Notes: a model not told the origin generated them from the letters alone. DNA of 64,000 nt from Lysinibacillus pakistanensis (GCA_001312325.1 BBDJ01000011.1:73878-137877), one strand, 5' to 3'. Counted from the stretch's first letter, positions 19,826 to 33,298 are shown. Program-made: numbers and translations.

Positions 19826-22793
19826 CTAAGCATCTGAGCGTCTTAATTGTGCTACGTTTTTTCCATTTCTGTCTCGTATATATACAAATGTACTATTATA
19901 TGCTATCCATAAGCCTTGTACATATTGTGATTCGTCTGCATTAGTTGCTTGGTTAGCAGTATCTGCTGTCAAAGCTCTTTTTGCTGAACCAACATTGATA
20001 TGATTAGTATTTACAAAGTTAGCGAAATTAACATCTATAGTTCCCTTCAAGTTAATTTTAGAGTACCAATGTCCTAAGTTTATATAATTTGCATCCACAG
20101 TCATTTCGTTAGTTAATCTAAAATATAAATCATTGCTATAAATAAGTATTTCATTATTATCTGCTTGTATTCCAGTTCCACTATTAAATGATATGGTTTT
20201 TTTAGTATTAGAAAAACTATCTCCTAATCTTATGATATTTCCTACATTTACATCTGTCTCAACATTTATAGTTCCACCATTTATTGTTGCACCATTAATA
20301 ATTGTCCCATTCACAGTTCCACCATTTATTGTAGTTCCATAAATATTCGAAGCTGTGATATTTCCACTAAAGGTAGCATTCCCATAAATATCAATTTCAA
20401 AGGTTTTTGTACCACTTGTGTTATATCCACGAATACCATAGTCATCCATCTTAACTCCACGATTTTGGGAGGTAGAAGTCTGAATTAGGAAATTTTCTTG
20501 AGATGTCATTCTGCCTGAATTAGCGTTTAGCTCAAAAGTTATACCACCAGAAGCGTTATACCCAGTAATTCCAGAAGAAGTAATCACTACACCTCGATAA
20601 GAGGAAGGGGAGGACTTTATAGTTAAATCGCCGATAATTTCAACTTGACCTGTTGTTGCATCGACATTAAAGGTACGTACACCGTTGTTATTAAAAGCTC
20701 TAAAGCCGCTTCCATCTAATTGAGTGCCTCGATAGGCGTTGGAGGATGATCGAATATCAATTGCACCATCATATACCCGTAAGCCATATTTATATTGGGA
20801 AGGGGCGTCTGGATGAGGGTATCTGCCAAGATGCACTTTAATTTTTCCATTTGTATCATAAACGGATTGAAGTCCGTTATAAATCGTGACTATGCCTAAT
20901 TCATCTTCGATATGTAGTTTATTCCCCAACAGTAGTCGCCCTGCTATTACCTCTGCGTGTACTCCACGCTTAGAAATCGCCACAGCTATAGAGTTGCCAC
21001 CGTCAGGAGTAATGGCCATTAAGGCGTTATTAATAACGAGGTAGGTTTTGTCATCTTGTAAATCTTTGGAATATAGTCCTCGTTCATTCATTGTAGTAGA
21101 ATTTGCATAACCTCCGAGGAGGATATTTTTAGCTGTATCAAATTCACTATTAAGAATTTGTGTGACACCATCCATTGCATCTTTGCCTTGATTCCATTTG
21201 TACTTATCCATATTGACTGTGGTAGATGTATTGGAGATGTCATAAATGACTTTCTTTAATTTCCCATTCTCATCCACAACATCTTTGCCATTAGCAATCG
21301 TTAAATTGACAGAGTCATTATTAAAATCAAATTGCATTTCTATAATTTTTAATGTTAGCCTGACACGAAGTTCATCATTTTGAACTCGGATAATGTCACC
21401 AATGGCAATTTGTTTCATTGACATGGTTTCATGAAGATTGCTTAAATAACCTTCTAATCCAACATTGACATGAATAGGTGGTTCGTTTAGTGTTTTAAAT
21501 ATTTCTATAGCCTCTTCCAATAAATCCCTTTCATCCGTAATAGAATCATTGTGGTGTTCTTTGACAATGATGTATTTATTTAATTCTGTGATTTCTTCAG
21601 AGGAAAAGTTATGTTCCATTTTTAATTGAAGACCTAAATCCAACATCTGCTGCTCAATATTCATTAATTGTATGTTCAAAGTTGCGATCTGCGAATTTTT
21701 ATTATTAATTTCATTTTGTTTAGCATTGATGCGGGAAATAACATTTGACCAATCAGCTCTACCAGGTGCTTGATCTTGATAGGTATAGTTGATAACATCT
21801 CGTTCATTTAAATAGGTTTTTAATTGAGTTTCTAAATTAGATAATTCTTGTTCTTCTTGCTGAATGTCATCTTGTTTTGTTTTCTTCTGTGCTACTAATG
21901 AATCGAATTGACCCTGGAATGATTGTAATTTTCTTTTGTATTTTGTCAGGGCTATACATAATTGATTGGACATATAATCCGATTGTTTAATTACGTTGTA
22001 GTTAGTGTCACATTCAAAAGGATACATAAAGTAACTAAAATCTTCTAAGTAGTTTGAACCAGTAGGGGAGAGCGTTCGAAATTCTAAGCCGTCCTGACCA
22101 TAAGCTTTTAAGCGTGTAACCATATCTTCGGCTTTAGTTGCTACTGAAAGGGAATCAAGTAATATGCCCTCTTTTAGCCTAACACCGCGATTCATTCCTA
22201 TATGATTAGCTGATGAAGATTAACCTTACGATTCTTTGTATCCCAGACAATTAATGCATTAAACCTTTCCGCAATATCAAATAAGCACTGTAAAACTGTG
22301 GCAGAACTTACATCAAATGAGCGATATTTCAAATTAAATGCAGCATCCACATAGTCTAACTTCCATTCCGTTTCTGCTAAGAAAAATTTACATATTCAGA
22401 TAGAGTTTTAGAGGTTTCTTCATAGTCGCGAATGTTTTTGTCTGCTAATTCAATACCACAGCTATAGGCTGTATAAGAAATTGAATTTCCATCGTTGCCT
22501 ATTTGCTTATTTTTATCTAAAAAAAGGAAGTATTCTACTTGATTGTTGTAGGTCATTTTTAAATAATAGCGATCTTTGATTTGATCAATTAAAGGATTGT
22601 CGATTAAAATATGCTGTCGTTCAATTTTTGTAGGAATTGTAAAACTGATTTCGTTAATAGCTCCTAGTCGAATAGTCAAACTTAATCCATATATTTCCTT
22701 TAGTGGTGAGATAACAGTACGGTCAGGTTTACAAAGTTTTAATAGTGGATAAGTATGATCACTTACCGTATTTGTATAGCTTATAGCTCCCAT
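19826..22793 (-). CDS. Tail endopeptidase / tail-associated lysin protein (frameshifted)
   Basis: One gene of about 989 codons. The N-terminal part (residues 1-200, MGAISYTNTVSDHTYPLL) matches the prophage endopeptidase tail (Tal, gp27-like hub) family; a coiled coil follows (about residues 280-400), then three copies of a 40-50-residue beta repeat with the pattern RGV..SSGITGYNASGG..FEL, then an INGGTVNGTIINGATINGG helix-like stretch. The frame breaks near 22380 and 22197. Its start overlaps the end of the distal tail gene by 13 bp. It should form the tail tip that penetrates the wall. Confidence 0.8.
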
Positions 22794-23593
22794 GTTAATT
22801 CACCTCCTTCCTGTAGGTATTTGTATTCAACACTAAATTCAATTTTATAATTCCCTTGGAACTGTATCTCATAATTAGAATTACATTCTCTAGTTTCTTC
22901 CCCTTGAAAATCTAACCAATAGTCATTATGAAAATCATATAAATAACGAGAATTATATTCTTGAGAGGACACAATCATTTCATTTTCACAGTCAACTGTA
23001 ACGATTTCATTAGCTAAAACGTTTGTAATGATAAATTCCTTATTATCTGTGATGTTTCGAATAATAATCGGAATCTTATCTCCAATTTGTGTTATTTTTA
23101 AAAAAAGGTCGAATGGTTGCATCGCCTTCATTGAAAAAAACTCCAAGTTTCTTCACCATCCACATGAAAATCATATGTTTTCTTAGGGGAGTAGCGGTAG
23201 GCATCTTTACATCTAAAGGTTAAGTCAATATAACCTTCCCTCAATCCGTTATGAATAAGCTTGGGTTCTCCTGTCAACATTGCATAATAGATTTTCTCAG
23301 GTTCATTATTAAACCAAAGGGGGCAATAGAAATCCGTCCATAACCATCTTGCAATAGCTCGAATATTATTTCTATCTCTCCAGTCCTTAATCCAAATAGC
23401 CATAGAAAAAGAGAGCGGCTCAATCTCCACTCCCTTAAAGTAACGCTTTTTTTCCTTTAAAAACAGACGTTTCAACTATATTCCTTGAAGGAAGGAATGT
23501 CTCTTCGTAAAGTCCACTGCTTGGATTAATCATCATTACTCCCATATCCTCAGAGGATATCCTATTGAAAGTAAAGCTAGTGTTTTCGAGCAT
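22781..23593 (-). CDS. Distal tail protein (Dit, frameshifted)
   Basis: 271 codons, the usual length of siphophage Dit proteins. It starts MLENTSFTFNRISSEDMGV at 23593 with AAGGAG upstream. Conserved parts include RDIVETSV-like NIVETSVFKG, WIKDWRDR and the C-terminal galectin-like half (YEIQFQGNYKIEFSVEY). Single extra A bases near 23453 and 23138 break the frame. The ATG overlaps the tape-measure stop (TAATG), so the two are translationally coupled. Dit forms the hexameric hub between tail tube and tip. Confidence 0.82.
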
Positions 23594-26500
23594 TATTTCA
23601 CTCCTTTCTTAACTCTTAAATCATTCCAAATATCTTTTGCAAAATTATTAGCCGTTGTTTTATTGGCGATCATTTCACCAATATCAAAATTGAATTCATA
23701 TGTATCACCCCCATACTAGCTACATTGCTAATTAAGCTTGTAGGATTACTAATGGTATGTATCATTGGTGTGAAGAAGTTTGCGGCTCGTTCCATTATAT
23801 TTGCCATATCTAATAGGCGCTTTGTATCAATAGGGGAGTTGATTAATTCATTAGGATGAACAATTACTTCTTTGCCTCCTTTACCATCAATACCATTCCC
23901 ACTCCATTTTGTCATCCCGCCATGTAAAGCAGAGGCTTTATTTCCTAATAGTAATTTTGCCCAATTTTTTTAATTCATTTTGCATTTCTGTACTATCAAA
24001 AATAGTATAATTTTTCATGACAAAGTTACTTAAACGTACCAAATCTTCATTACTTAATTTACTTATCTCAGTATTGTAACTAGAATTTGTTTCAATAGAA
24101 GAGCCTTCTCTGCGTCCTGCTTTTGCTATCGTATGAGCTTTTTCCCGAATATTAGCAGCTCTGACAGGAGTTGCATTGCTAGCTAATACATCTGTCATAT
24201 ATTTCCCCATAATTACTTTAAAGTCAGCATCAGATAAATGTCTAATTTGTGAAGTTGAATTTGTATTTTGAGGAAGTTCATCTGGTGAATAATTCATCCC
24301 AGCTAAATATAATCGATTTGATAAATCTATAATCTTTCTTTGATATTCAGGTGTCATAACAACAGTAGCATTACTTTTTAAAAATTCACTGAATGCTGTT
24401 AAATCGGACTTAGATAAGCTATTAATTATACTATCAAAGGAATCTGTAGCTTTAAATTCAGAACCATTTTCCCGACCTTGTGAGGCTAGTGTATGAGCTT
24501 TTTCCCGAATATTAGCAGCTCTTATGGGATTATCAACTTCCAGTGCTAAATTATCAGTTAGATATTTTCCTAGTAAAACCTGCATATCTCCAAGGCTGAG
24601 TTTACTATTTTTAATAGAATTTTGATACGAAGAATCGTTGTCAGCAGAAGAACCATAAATACCTGTTGGAATAGAAGAATTCTGTACAAGCGCCATGAGG
24701 TTCATAGCTTCTTTTAGTGTATCAATAATGTTTTGACGGATAGTTAGACCAACTGCTTTCATAGTTCCATCTAAAGTGTTTCCTAATTCGGGCATGGTCA
24801 TCTCTAGCCAGTCTATGAAACCACCGAATTCTAAACGGATATTTTCGAAGTTACCACTAACAATATCTTCTCGTATTTGTGCAAACTTTCGTTCATCGTT
24901 TAATAAATCATTGTAATGTTGTTCCCAATAACTCTTTAGGTCATCTATACGTTTCAATTCTTGATTATGATAGTCATCCTCAGCTTTAGATTTACCATCA
25001 ATCTCTTTGTCTTTCATTTCAAGAAGATCATTTAGACTTTGCTTCTGTAGTTCTATATCTCGATCATGACGTTTTTCTTGAATGTCCTCTTCAATGTTGA
25101 AGAGTTGCTCTTCAAGTTTTTTTACGTTTAGACTTTGCCTCATGACTATCATCAAGAGAGAGGAGCGCAATTTGACGTTGAATATCATTTTTTTTCTTTC
25201 TCTAATTTGTCAATATCCATGGAGTAATCCCGTTCAGCTTCTTGTCGATCAATTAATCGAAGTCGTTCTTCTATAGCTTCTCGAAATTTATTTCTCTCAT
25301 CGTCGATATTTTTCATGATATTTTCATGACGCTTATTTTCAGCTTCAGTTTCTAATTCATATTGGCGAATAACGGCATCTTTTTGTTCCTGAATGTAATC
25401 TTTATAGACCTTGATGAGTGTTTCTGCCAAGTCTTTTTTTTGTTTAATAATTTTAGATTCTATTTGTGTTTCTGTTTTAAGTATTTCCGATTCCTTATTT
25501 TTTAGTTCTAAATTATAATTTTGAAGATCTTCTTTTAACGCTTTAATATCATCAGGATTCAACTCTACACTTCTTAATTGATTTTGAGTAATTATTATTT
25601 GGTTATTAATGTCTTCTCTTAATCCATTCAATAAAGAAATCTGGGAGTTTAGCTCCTTTAGTACATCACCAGAGCGCTCTAATTCTTTAACTTTTGCTTC
25701 GTTTTCAGTCATTGAATCGCTCACAGTTTCATACATGGACTGAATGATTTTGCTTTGTTGCAGTTTGAACTCTTTTTCCTTAATTTTTTTCATCGAATCT
25801 TGTTTGAAGATTAACGATAATCTCATAATTCCTATGACGTAATTCAACTGATAAATCTTGAATTTGAACAGTTAATGCAGCATATTTTTCTTTTAGTTGC
25901 TCTAAAATTTCTCCTGAATATTTACCAGATTTTATTTGGGCTTCTAAATATTTTAATTCATTTTTATTAATAGCCTGCTTCTTCTCCATATGAGAAGTAA
26001 TCGATTGAAGAGTTTGTATGTAAGCATTGGAATTAGAATCTAGTTCTTTCAGCTTGGAGCTTTCAAGTTCGATTTTGGAGTCCTCGGTTTTGCGCTGAGC
26101 TTCGTATACATCTAAATAAGCCAGAGACATCTCACCTAATGCTGAATTAACAGAATGCATTTCAGTTTTGAGTTCGAGCATTCGATTTGAATATTCTTCT
26201 ACAGTTTGACTATTTAAACCTTTTGTAGTGACTATCTTTTCTAAAAATTCTAGCTCCTGCTGATTGACTGCTTGTTTTTGCTCCAAATACTTTGTTTGCA
26301 AATCCAATGTTTTAGTGTATCTGTCAGATGATTTATCTACTAATTTTATCTTTTCTTCTTCATGAGATAGATTAGCATCGATAACTGAACGTTTACGATC
26401 AAATTTGTCTAAATATGTATCAAGAACTCTTTTTTTCTAAATCTGTAATGTTTACTTTCTGTTGAACAATATTATTTGATAGGGAATTTAATTCGGAAAT

Positions 26501-29500
26501 AGCTTGATCAATAGCCTGCTGTGATGTGTCAATAGCAGTATAATTAGTAGAACTTACAGTGCCTGATTTTGCATTATTTAAGTAATCAATGGGGTTGATC
26601 GGTACATTTCCATTTTTATTAATTTCATAATGTAAATGTGGACCAGTGGTTTTACCAGTTGAGCCAACAGTTCCTATTTGCTGTCCTACTTCAATTGTTG
26701 AACCCAATTTAGCAACTGCTTTATCTAAATGAGCGTAAATATGTTTTAAATTATTTGCATCTTGAATAACAACGATATTACCATAGGTTGAATCGTAGTC
26801 ATTATCTTCTGCTCGACCACTAGCAATTACTTTGCCACTAATATTTGCGTCTACCTTAGTTCCTCGAGACATAGCAATATCTATGCCACGATGATTATCT
26901 AATTCACCGTTTAACATTCTATTTCCAAAGTTACTTGATATTTTACCTGACCAACCACTTAGCTTTTGAGATGTAGTAGATGTGGAAGCATTTGAAACCG
27001 TTCCAGTCTTATTAATTTTTCCGGAAGAAATTTGAGATTTAAGAGATTTTTCTTGGTTTTCAAGTAAATTTAATTTATCCCTTTCAAGCTTAAGCTGAGC
27101 CTGCAGTGAATTTCGATATTCATCAGAATGCTTTGGGAAATTAGATTGAACTTTTACTTGATTTTCAATTTCGGAATTGAGCTTTTCTAAAGATTTTTTT
27201 AAATGTGTCTGTTATATAGATGGAATCTTTCGTAGCTGTATTAGAAGATTTTGAGGCTTTTTTTTGAAGACTCTATGGAAGTAGTAAAGCCATCAATCTC
27301 CGCAATATTAGAATCGAAATCCATAGTTAAACTATTTAATTCTTCTTTATAGTTTCTAATATTACTTTCTACCACTAATTGTTGTGCCGCCATACCTAAT
27401 CCAAGTGGTCCACTCATTTGACCAATTAATTTTGATGTAATTTCATTCGCTTTAACATAATTTCCTAACATCATAATTTCTCTTTTGATATTTTCAATTT
27501 TTAATTTAGTAGCTTGGGTAGAGGATAGCAACATTTCTTGATCAGCAGTTAATTTTCCATCACGAGCTAATTTATATCCATTTAACAGTGTTTCATTTGC
27601 CTTGTTCTCAGCTTCAATTGCTTTTATCTTTTCCTCATTTAGCTTAATAGCTTTACCGTCATTATCAAGTAAAGTGGGATAATTTGAATTTAAGCTGTTT
27701 ATTACTCCGTTCCTAGTGTGCATTATGTTTACAAGACGCTGCTCTTCAGCTGTTAAATTCCCTTTTTGACTAAGGTTTCGAATCTCTTCTTCTGTATAAC
27801 CCTTCAATTGATTAGTTAACATCTGATATTGGAATAATAAATCCGAAGTGTCATTTACTTTTTTTCTGAGATACACCTGCTAGTTGTTCATAAATTGTTG
27901 TCAATTTTTCTGCTTCTTTGTTGTAACCAAACATTTTTTTCTTTTGCTTCAGCTAATGTTAAATTATTGGTTTTCATTTCCACAGACAGTTTCTTTTGAG
28001 TTGCAATCGTGTCGTCGTAATGTAAATTAAGTGATTTCATGATACTACTTACGACTTCTTCACTAAAGCCTAGTCCAGTTAATTCAGCTCTAACATTAGA
28101 CAGTTTATCTTTAGCACTGCTAGCCATGGAGTCAAATGTTTCAGTAGTTGCATTCTTCATATTTTGAAAAGAACCTATAACATCATTTATTAATGTAGAG
28201 GCGTTCTCGTTTGAAAATAAGGCTGTTAAAGAATTTTGTAATGTATCTAAATCTTTTACATCTGTAACATCAATTAACTGTGCTGCAAAACCCTCAGCGG
28301 TGTTCTTTAAACTATCTGTTAATTTATCATTTTCATTAATAATATAAGCAAGATTGGAAATATAGTCAGATTTTTGAGCTGAAATTTTTTTTGATTTAGT
28401 TTAGCTTCATTATCAGCTATTTCCTCCATAAAGTGATTAACATCGTTGCTTAGTTGCTGATAGTAGTTAACTAAGTCATTATCGCCGCTTTTTTTCAGCA
28501 ATGGATTGTAGCTTTTTTTATTTCGTTTAATTTTTTTTCAAAATCTGCTGCGGTTTTAAGTAATGGTTTACCATTATCATCCGAAAATTTTTCATTATTT
28601 AGGATGTTAGAAGCCATATTGGAGTCTAAGATTATAGCTGCATTTTGGGCTATAGTTTTTTGCTTGTCTTTAAGATCAGAAATAGCTCCTTTACGTGTAT
28701 CAATATTTTCATCACGTTTTTCTTTTGCTTCTTGTTCAGCCATTTGTGCTTCTAAAGCCTGTTGCTCTTTCAAAAGTTCGATTTTTACTTTTAGAGCTTC
28801 AGAAGAACCAATTATTTTATTACCATATTCATCTTCATGGGCAACAATATTAGGTAAGAGTTCACCAAGTTGATTAGAAATATCCTGATATTCGGCAAGG
28901 ACAGTAGGATCAGCATTTCCTAACGCCATAGATTTCTCTAATTGAGTATATCTATCTACCTGACTATTGATTTCATTTGCATTTGAACTATAGGATTTCA
29001 ATATTTTTTTGGTCTTCAGCTTTTAATTCCTCAAGTTTTTGTTTTTCTTTTTCTTTATATTTAAAATATTCATTTAACGCAAATTCACTAGCACCTAAGA
29101 GAATTCCAACTATATTGAATCCTCTAATTGCCTTTTTGGGTAATTCTATACCTGCAATATCCTCTGCAAATGTTTTAAATGTGGATGCTTGACCCATCCA
29201 ACTCGTTATAGTAGATATTGAAAAAGTAGCACTTTGAGCTGCAGCGGCTGTATTTTTTTCCAAATGCCTCGATACCTTGGTTAATCTTTTCTAGTTGTTG
29301 TGGGATGTCTGATAATCCTGCTATGTTTAAGCCTTCACCAAGCTGAATATTGGATAGCTGGGTGTTTAAATCTGTTATCTGGGAAGTTAGTTGCTCGAAA
29401 TCGGCTGTATCTGCATAGGCCTTATTCAATTCATATATCGAATATAAATTGGATTCTAAGGCTTGTAGATTTGCAAGTGTTTCTTGAATGCCCCCGAATT

Positions 29501-29970
29501 GAATATGATTAAAGCTGATAGTTTCTACTTCAGTTTTTAGTTTAGATACAATATTTTCTAATGTTCGTAGGTCACCAGCCGGTGTTTTTGCTAACTGCTT
29601 GTAAAATTTGCTGACATTGATGTTGGCATCACCAAATGCTTGAGATAGTGTGTTAATTGTTTTCACAGAGTGGGTGATCTGCTTCTTCAATTCGTCGAAA
29701 AATGAGAGGGAAGGGGGTGAGCCACTTCCGATTTCTTGATATTTTTGGTTAACGCTCTGTAGTTGTTGCTCCAGGGCTTGTAATTGTTTTTCAAACTCTA
29801 TTAATATTTGAGTGTTGGGTCCTTTTACATCTAAGCTCATTTTAATAGCAGGTATGTTTTTTTTAATCTTTTGATGTAGGTCTGTATATTTTTTTTCTTG
29901 AAATATCGTCATTGATACCTAGAGCAGCTAATAACTCTATTGGTTTTGTTTGTCCACCACCAGTACTCAA
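23593..29970 (-). CDS. Tail tape-measure protein with internal M23 peptidase domain (many frameshifts)
   Basis: A single gene of about 2,125 codons now broken into about a dozen pieces, all joined by one-base shifts in A/T runs. The TTG at 29970 (LSTGGGQTKPIELL) has AGGAGG 9 bp upstream; an in-frame ATG at about 30029 is the alternative. The product is mostly heptad-rich helix. Near residues 1000-1130 (26570-26917) sits an M23/LytM peptidase domain with NHRGIDIA, YAHLDK and PHLHYE, a wall-degrading activity carried by several tape measures. The end reads GEMIANKTTANNFAKDIWN. The length sets tail length, so the tail would be long. Confidence 0.82.
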
Positions 29971-30131
29971 TCGATTTTCCCTCCTAATTTTAGATAACCG
30001 ATCAATACAAGGCAGTGATCGATTCATCTTTCTTTATTGTTGTATAAAACAGTAAATATCCTAAAATATTCAAATACCCACCCAAAGAAGGTAGGGAGTA
30101 GTTCAAAATTTTAACTATTTATGGGCAGAGG

Positions 30132-30648
30132 CTAAAAATCATCAGAAGTTCCTTCGGTGTCCTTAGCAGCAGTTGCTTGTAAAATATTGAAGTACTCTTT
30201 TTCCATTTCTAAAAATTTAATGCTTAAGTGCAATCGTTTATTAATTTCCTCTAATGCATTGGAGATTTCCTGCATGGTGAACATTTTTGTTAAAAATATG
30301 TCGTACCAGCCAATATCCACGAGATAATTCATTGTGGCAAAATGTGTTTCAATGGGTTTATCCTTTAATTCACTTTGTAAATCCGTAAAATGCTTAATGA
30401 TTAAAAAGAAGATATAATTATTTAACTCATAATCATTTTCGAAATATTCAAGCTTATGTTGCTGAGCATATTCCAGCGAGTTCGCTAAATCATTGATCAA
30501 TATCGTAATTTTGCGTTTACTAAACTTTGGATAGTAATAGATGAACTTTCCTTGTTCTTTATCGATATAAAACTTTTGCTTCTTATTTATGGCATCAGCA
30601 CTTTTTTTGAATATCCGCTAACGTTAATTTTGTTTCACGTTTTGTCAT
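30132..30648 (-). CDS. Probable tail assembly chaperone (frameshifted)
   Basis: About 172 codons from ATG 30648 (MTKRETKLTLADIQK, ribosome binding site AGGAG) to 30132, with one extra A near 30603. Hydrophilic and helical. It lies between the tail tube gene and the tape measure, where siphophages keep their gpG/gpT-type assembly chaperone. I saw no second open frame that would give a programmed-frameshift extension; the 160 bp before the tape measure hold only two weak hairpins. Identity rests on position. Confidence 0.55.
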
Positions 30649-30717
30649 TTTTAAGCTCCTTTTATGTTCAATAGAAAGGTAGAGAATTTAATCTCTACCC
30701 GTTTTACATTAATTTAT

Positions 30718-31716
30718 TTAAATAACATCTACGGCAATAGTTTCAACGAATGTTCCATCGGTTACTTCAATCATTGTTTGATCATTTGCTTTTGCGGAGG
30801 CACCTAACGTTACGACACCATCTGCATTAACACTTGCAATGGATGGGGCTTTTGATGTCCACGTTAAATCACTATTTTGTAAAAGTACATTGCTATAGCC
30901 TGCACCACGGATACCTAATACTGAAATACGTTGAGAATCACCGGCAACAGCAGAATCTAGAACTAGACGTGATGGATTTGCAGCTAGAGCAGTAAATTGT
31001 ACTTTTTCCTCAGATAAATTTCGAAGCTTAATATATGCATAGTTTCCTTTTTTATCTGCAAGTGAGCTCCCTGCTAGAGAAGAAGATGCTACACCCTCGT
31101 GTGTCATTGAAATTTCAACGGCACCATTCGGCTTGAAGTTTGGCACTTCAATAATAACTTCACCTGTTTTACCATTATTCGAACGGATATCTACATTTAA
31201 TTCCATACGTACAGCCTTAGGGAAGGAATCAGCAGAGATTTCAATTGTATCCATCATCTCCTGAACAGCATAGACCACCTGTACTTCCTTACCTGCTAGT
31301 GCAGGAACCGTAATCTCTTTGCCAGCAGGCGCATATTGTGTGAATGTGCCGTTAAGCTGCTCAACATGAACCTGACCAATAGGTGTTTCGGCAAGCGTTC
31401 CTTTACCATTGGCATCAAGTAAAATAATTTCGTCAGTGTAGTACTCAGCTAGTTGATGGTTGATTTCTGTACCGTTTTGTAAGGCGATATATGCTGTATC
31501 GAAAGCAGCATCTTCAATAGAGAATGTTAGTTCCTTTTGATAGTTCAGTTCATATACCTTTTTAGAGCCTTTTCCAGCATGGATGGCCTGAGTTTGAATA
31601 GCCTGTGTCATGGATGAATTTAGTAATGTTTTACCATTTAAAATTAATTCATCTGTTAAGCGATCGAATAAACGAACATTTGCTACTGAAGTTAAAAATT
31701 GATTTTGTTGTGTCAT
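30718..31716 (-). CDS. Major tail tube / structural protein with Ig-like domain
   Basis: 332 residues with an intact frame. The N-terminal 180 residues (MTQQNQFLTSVANVRLFDR, ILNGKTLLNSSMTQAIQTQ) resemble structural proteins of large Gram-positive siphophages usually called major tail proteins. The C-terminal 80 residues form a bacterial Ig-like group 2 (BIG2) domain (SKAPSIASVNADGVVTLG), a common surface decoration of tail tubes. Position before the assembly chaperone and tape measure agrees. A capsid protein is the main alternative, but no head-maturation gene is nearby. Confidence 0.7.
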   Translation of the reverse strand: MTQQNQFLTSVANVRLFDRLTDELILNGKTLLNSSMTQAIQTQAIHAGKGSKKVYELNYQKELTFSIEDAAFDTAYIALQNGTEINHQLAEYYTDEIILLDANGKGTLAETPIGQVHVEQLNGTFTQYAPAGKEITVPALAGKEVQVVYAVQEMMDTIEISADSFPKAVRMELNVDIRSNNGKTGEVIIEVPNFKPNGAVEISMTHEGVASSSLAGSSLADKKGNYAYIKLRNLSEEKVQFTALAANPSRLVLDSAVAGDSQRISVLGIRGAGYSNVLLQNSDLTWTSKAPSIASVNADGVVTLGASAKANDQTMIEVTDGTFVETIAVDVI

Positions 31717-31757
31717 AAAAGATTACCGTCCTTTTTGTAATTGTTTTTTTATTTTAA

Positions 31758-32512
31758 CTAGAGGCAAGCCCCAGTTTTTTTCATTTGTTGATCAAATGCT
31801 GATTTTGTGATAATAACATCCTCATTTTTCTTTGGTTCCTCGATATGACTTAGCCAATGAGGAAGCTCATGCTCATTTTTAAATTCAACCATGCCCGAGT
31901 ATCGAGCGTTGAGAATGGCATCACTGCTTACCATATAGTCCATTCGAATTAATCCTTTATGGAATTGGTAAAGCGTTAATTGTTCAATTTCATGGTAGGG
32001 GAGTCCAGATTTACAATGGTAAGCTATTATTTGCTGCTCTAAGTCGGCCTGCTTTGTTTTTCTTTTTGTCATAAATGCCCGTGCTTCTTGAATGGCCTTT
32101 TTTGTATCTGGATCAATAAATTCATCCTCTAAATCAATTAGATTTTGCTCACTAATTAAAGTTTTAATCTTATCAAAGTCACGTTCATGCAATGAAATGC
32201 CATTGACCGTTATCAAGACCATACCTTTTTCATTGATTGAAATTTGTATGTCCTCAGTTTTAAAGACTAGGCGATATAAGGCAATTAATTTTTCAAGTAG
32301 GATATAGCCATCCTCGTTCTGCGCCATCGTAAGCAAAAACAATAAGTAAGACATTCTGACAATTTCTGGCTGCTGAAAGTCGTTTTTAGGTAAAAGTAAG
32401 CACTGTACAGCCTCATAAAATTCATCTGCATCCTTCATTTTTACAGGGTAGATCGATAACCCTTTATATGTAATTGGTTTGCCAAACGCCTTTTTTTGTG
32501 ACCATATTCATG
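31758..32512 (-). CDS. Phage-type structural or assembly protein (frameshifted)
   Basis: About 251 codons from ATG 32512 (MNMVTKKAFGKPITYKGLSIYP after removing one A near 32496) to 31758. Largely helical with no membrane segment; ends in TKSAFDQQMKKTGACL. The start overlaps the stop of the gene before it (ATGA), a coupled pair. I do not recognise the family; the place upstream of the tail tube gene suggests a tail-terminator or tube-assembly factor. Confidence 0.6.
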
Positions 32513-33051
32513 ATTTAAATCCCATAGGCTGTTGGCCAGAAGGCATGATGTAGGTCCAACGATAACCAACAAAGCCATTTGGAACAGTTGTTATTGGGAG
32601 TCCACTATGGAATCTTAAATCCCCAAATTCCTCAATGTCCTCCTGAAACAATACCTCATTTAGTACTTCACCAAGCCAATCTAGTCGAAAATCAATATTG
32701 TTGGCAGAAGCAGGGGTATAAATATCAAAGATATATTGCTGGGTGCTTGAATATGGGTTATCTGTAAATTGATTGATGCTTTTTAGATAATTTTTTTTGA
32801 GGTATACGTGAACCTGTGTAGAAACAAATTCTACAAGTATTGGTTTCCAACGCTAAATCATTTGTTTTATCACCGATAACTAGTACATTTTGAAGAATAT
32901 GATCTTTCTCAGGTAACTGTGAGACATTCATTTTTAAAGGATCGAGAGGATCATCCTCTGTATCTTTGGGCATGTAGTATAGTAAACGGAGGAGCTTCTC
33001 ATCATTTACTAATAAGTGATAAAATTCATTTATTGTTTTTACAATTTTCAT
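32509..33051 (-). CDS. Phage-type hypothetical protein (frameshifted)
   Basis: About 180 codons from ATG 33051 (MKIVKTINEFYHLLVNDEKL, with AGGAGG 11 bp upstream) to 32509, after removal of one A near 32792. The N-terminal part carries two cysteine motifs (ETNTCRICFYTG); the rest, recovered after the break, includes STQQYIFDIYTPASAN and ends GQQPMGFKS. Coupled to the next gene by ATGA overlap. Possibly a tail-completion protein; no firm family. The 247 bp upstream (33052-33298) hold no gene and may contain the promoter for the tail operon. Confidence 0.55.
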
Positions 33052-33238
33052 TCTCCTTTATCCTCCTAAAGAAGAGTGCTATTTTCGAAGGTTTCAATAT
33101 AGAAAATAACAATAGAATATGTATTTTTTACATTAGTTTAAACATACAATCGGCATCACCTTCTTTCATGTATTAATAGAAGTTAGTCAAATGAGATCTT
33201 CTTCTTATTGATCCTCTATATTATATGAAACCTTCATT

Positions 33239-33265
33239 ATGGGGCTGTAAACTGAACAGCCCCAT
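33239..33265. terminator. Strong hairpin in the gap before the tail genes
   Basis: GGGGCTGT and ACAGCCCC (10 bp with flanking AT pairs) with a 7-nt loop, about 35 bp past the end of the small gene at 33299-33776. No T-run follows on either side, so it may be a terminator-like pause, an RNA-stabilising stem or an operator. Confidence 0.4.
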
Positions 33266-33298
33266 TAGAAAATTTCATATTTTGTATTAATTCATTTA

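Noticed and set aside
29985..30131. Programmed-frameshift extension of the tail assembly chaperone
   Set aside because: No continuing open frame follows the stop; only an in-frame upstream ATG for the tape measure and weak hairpins were found.
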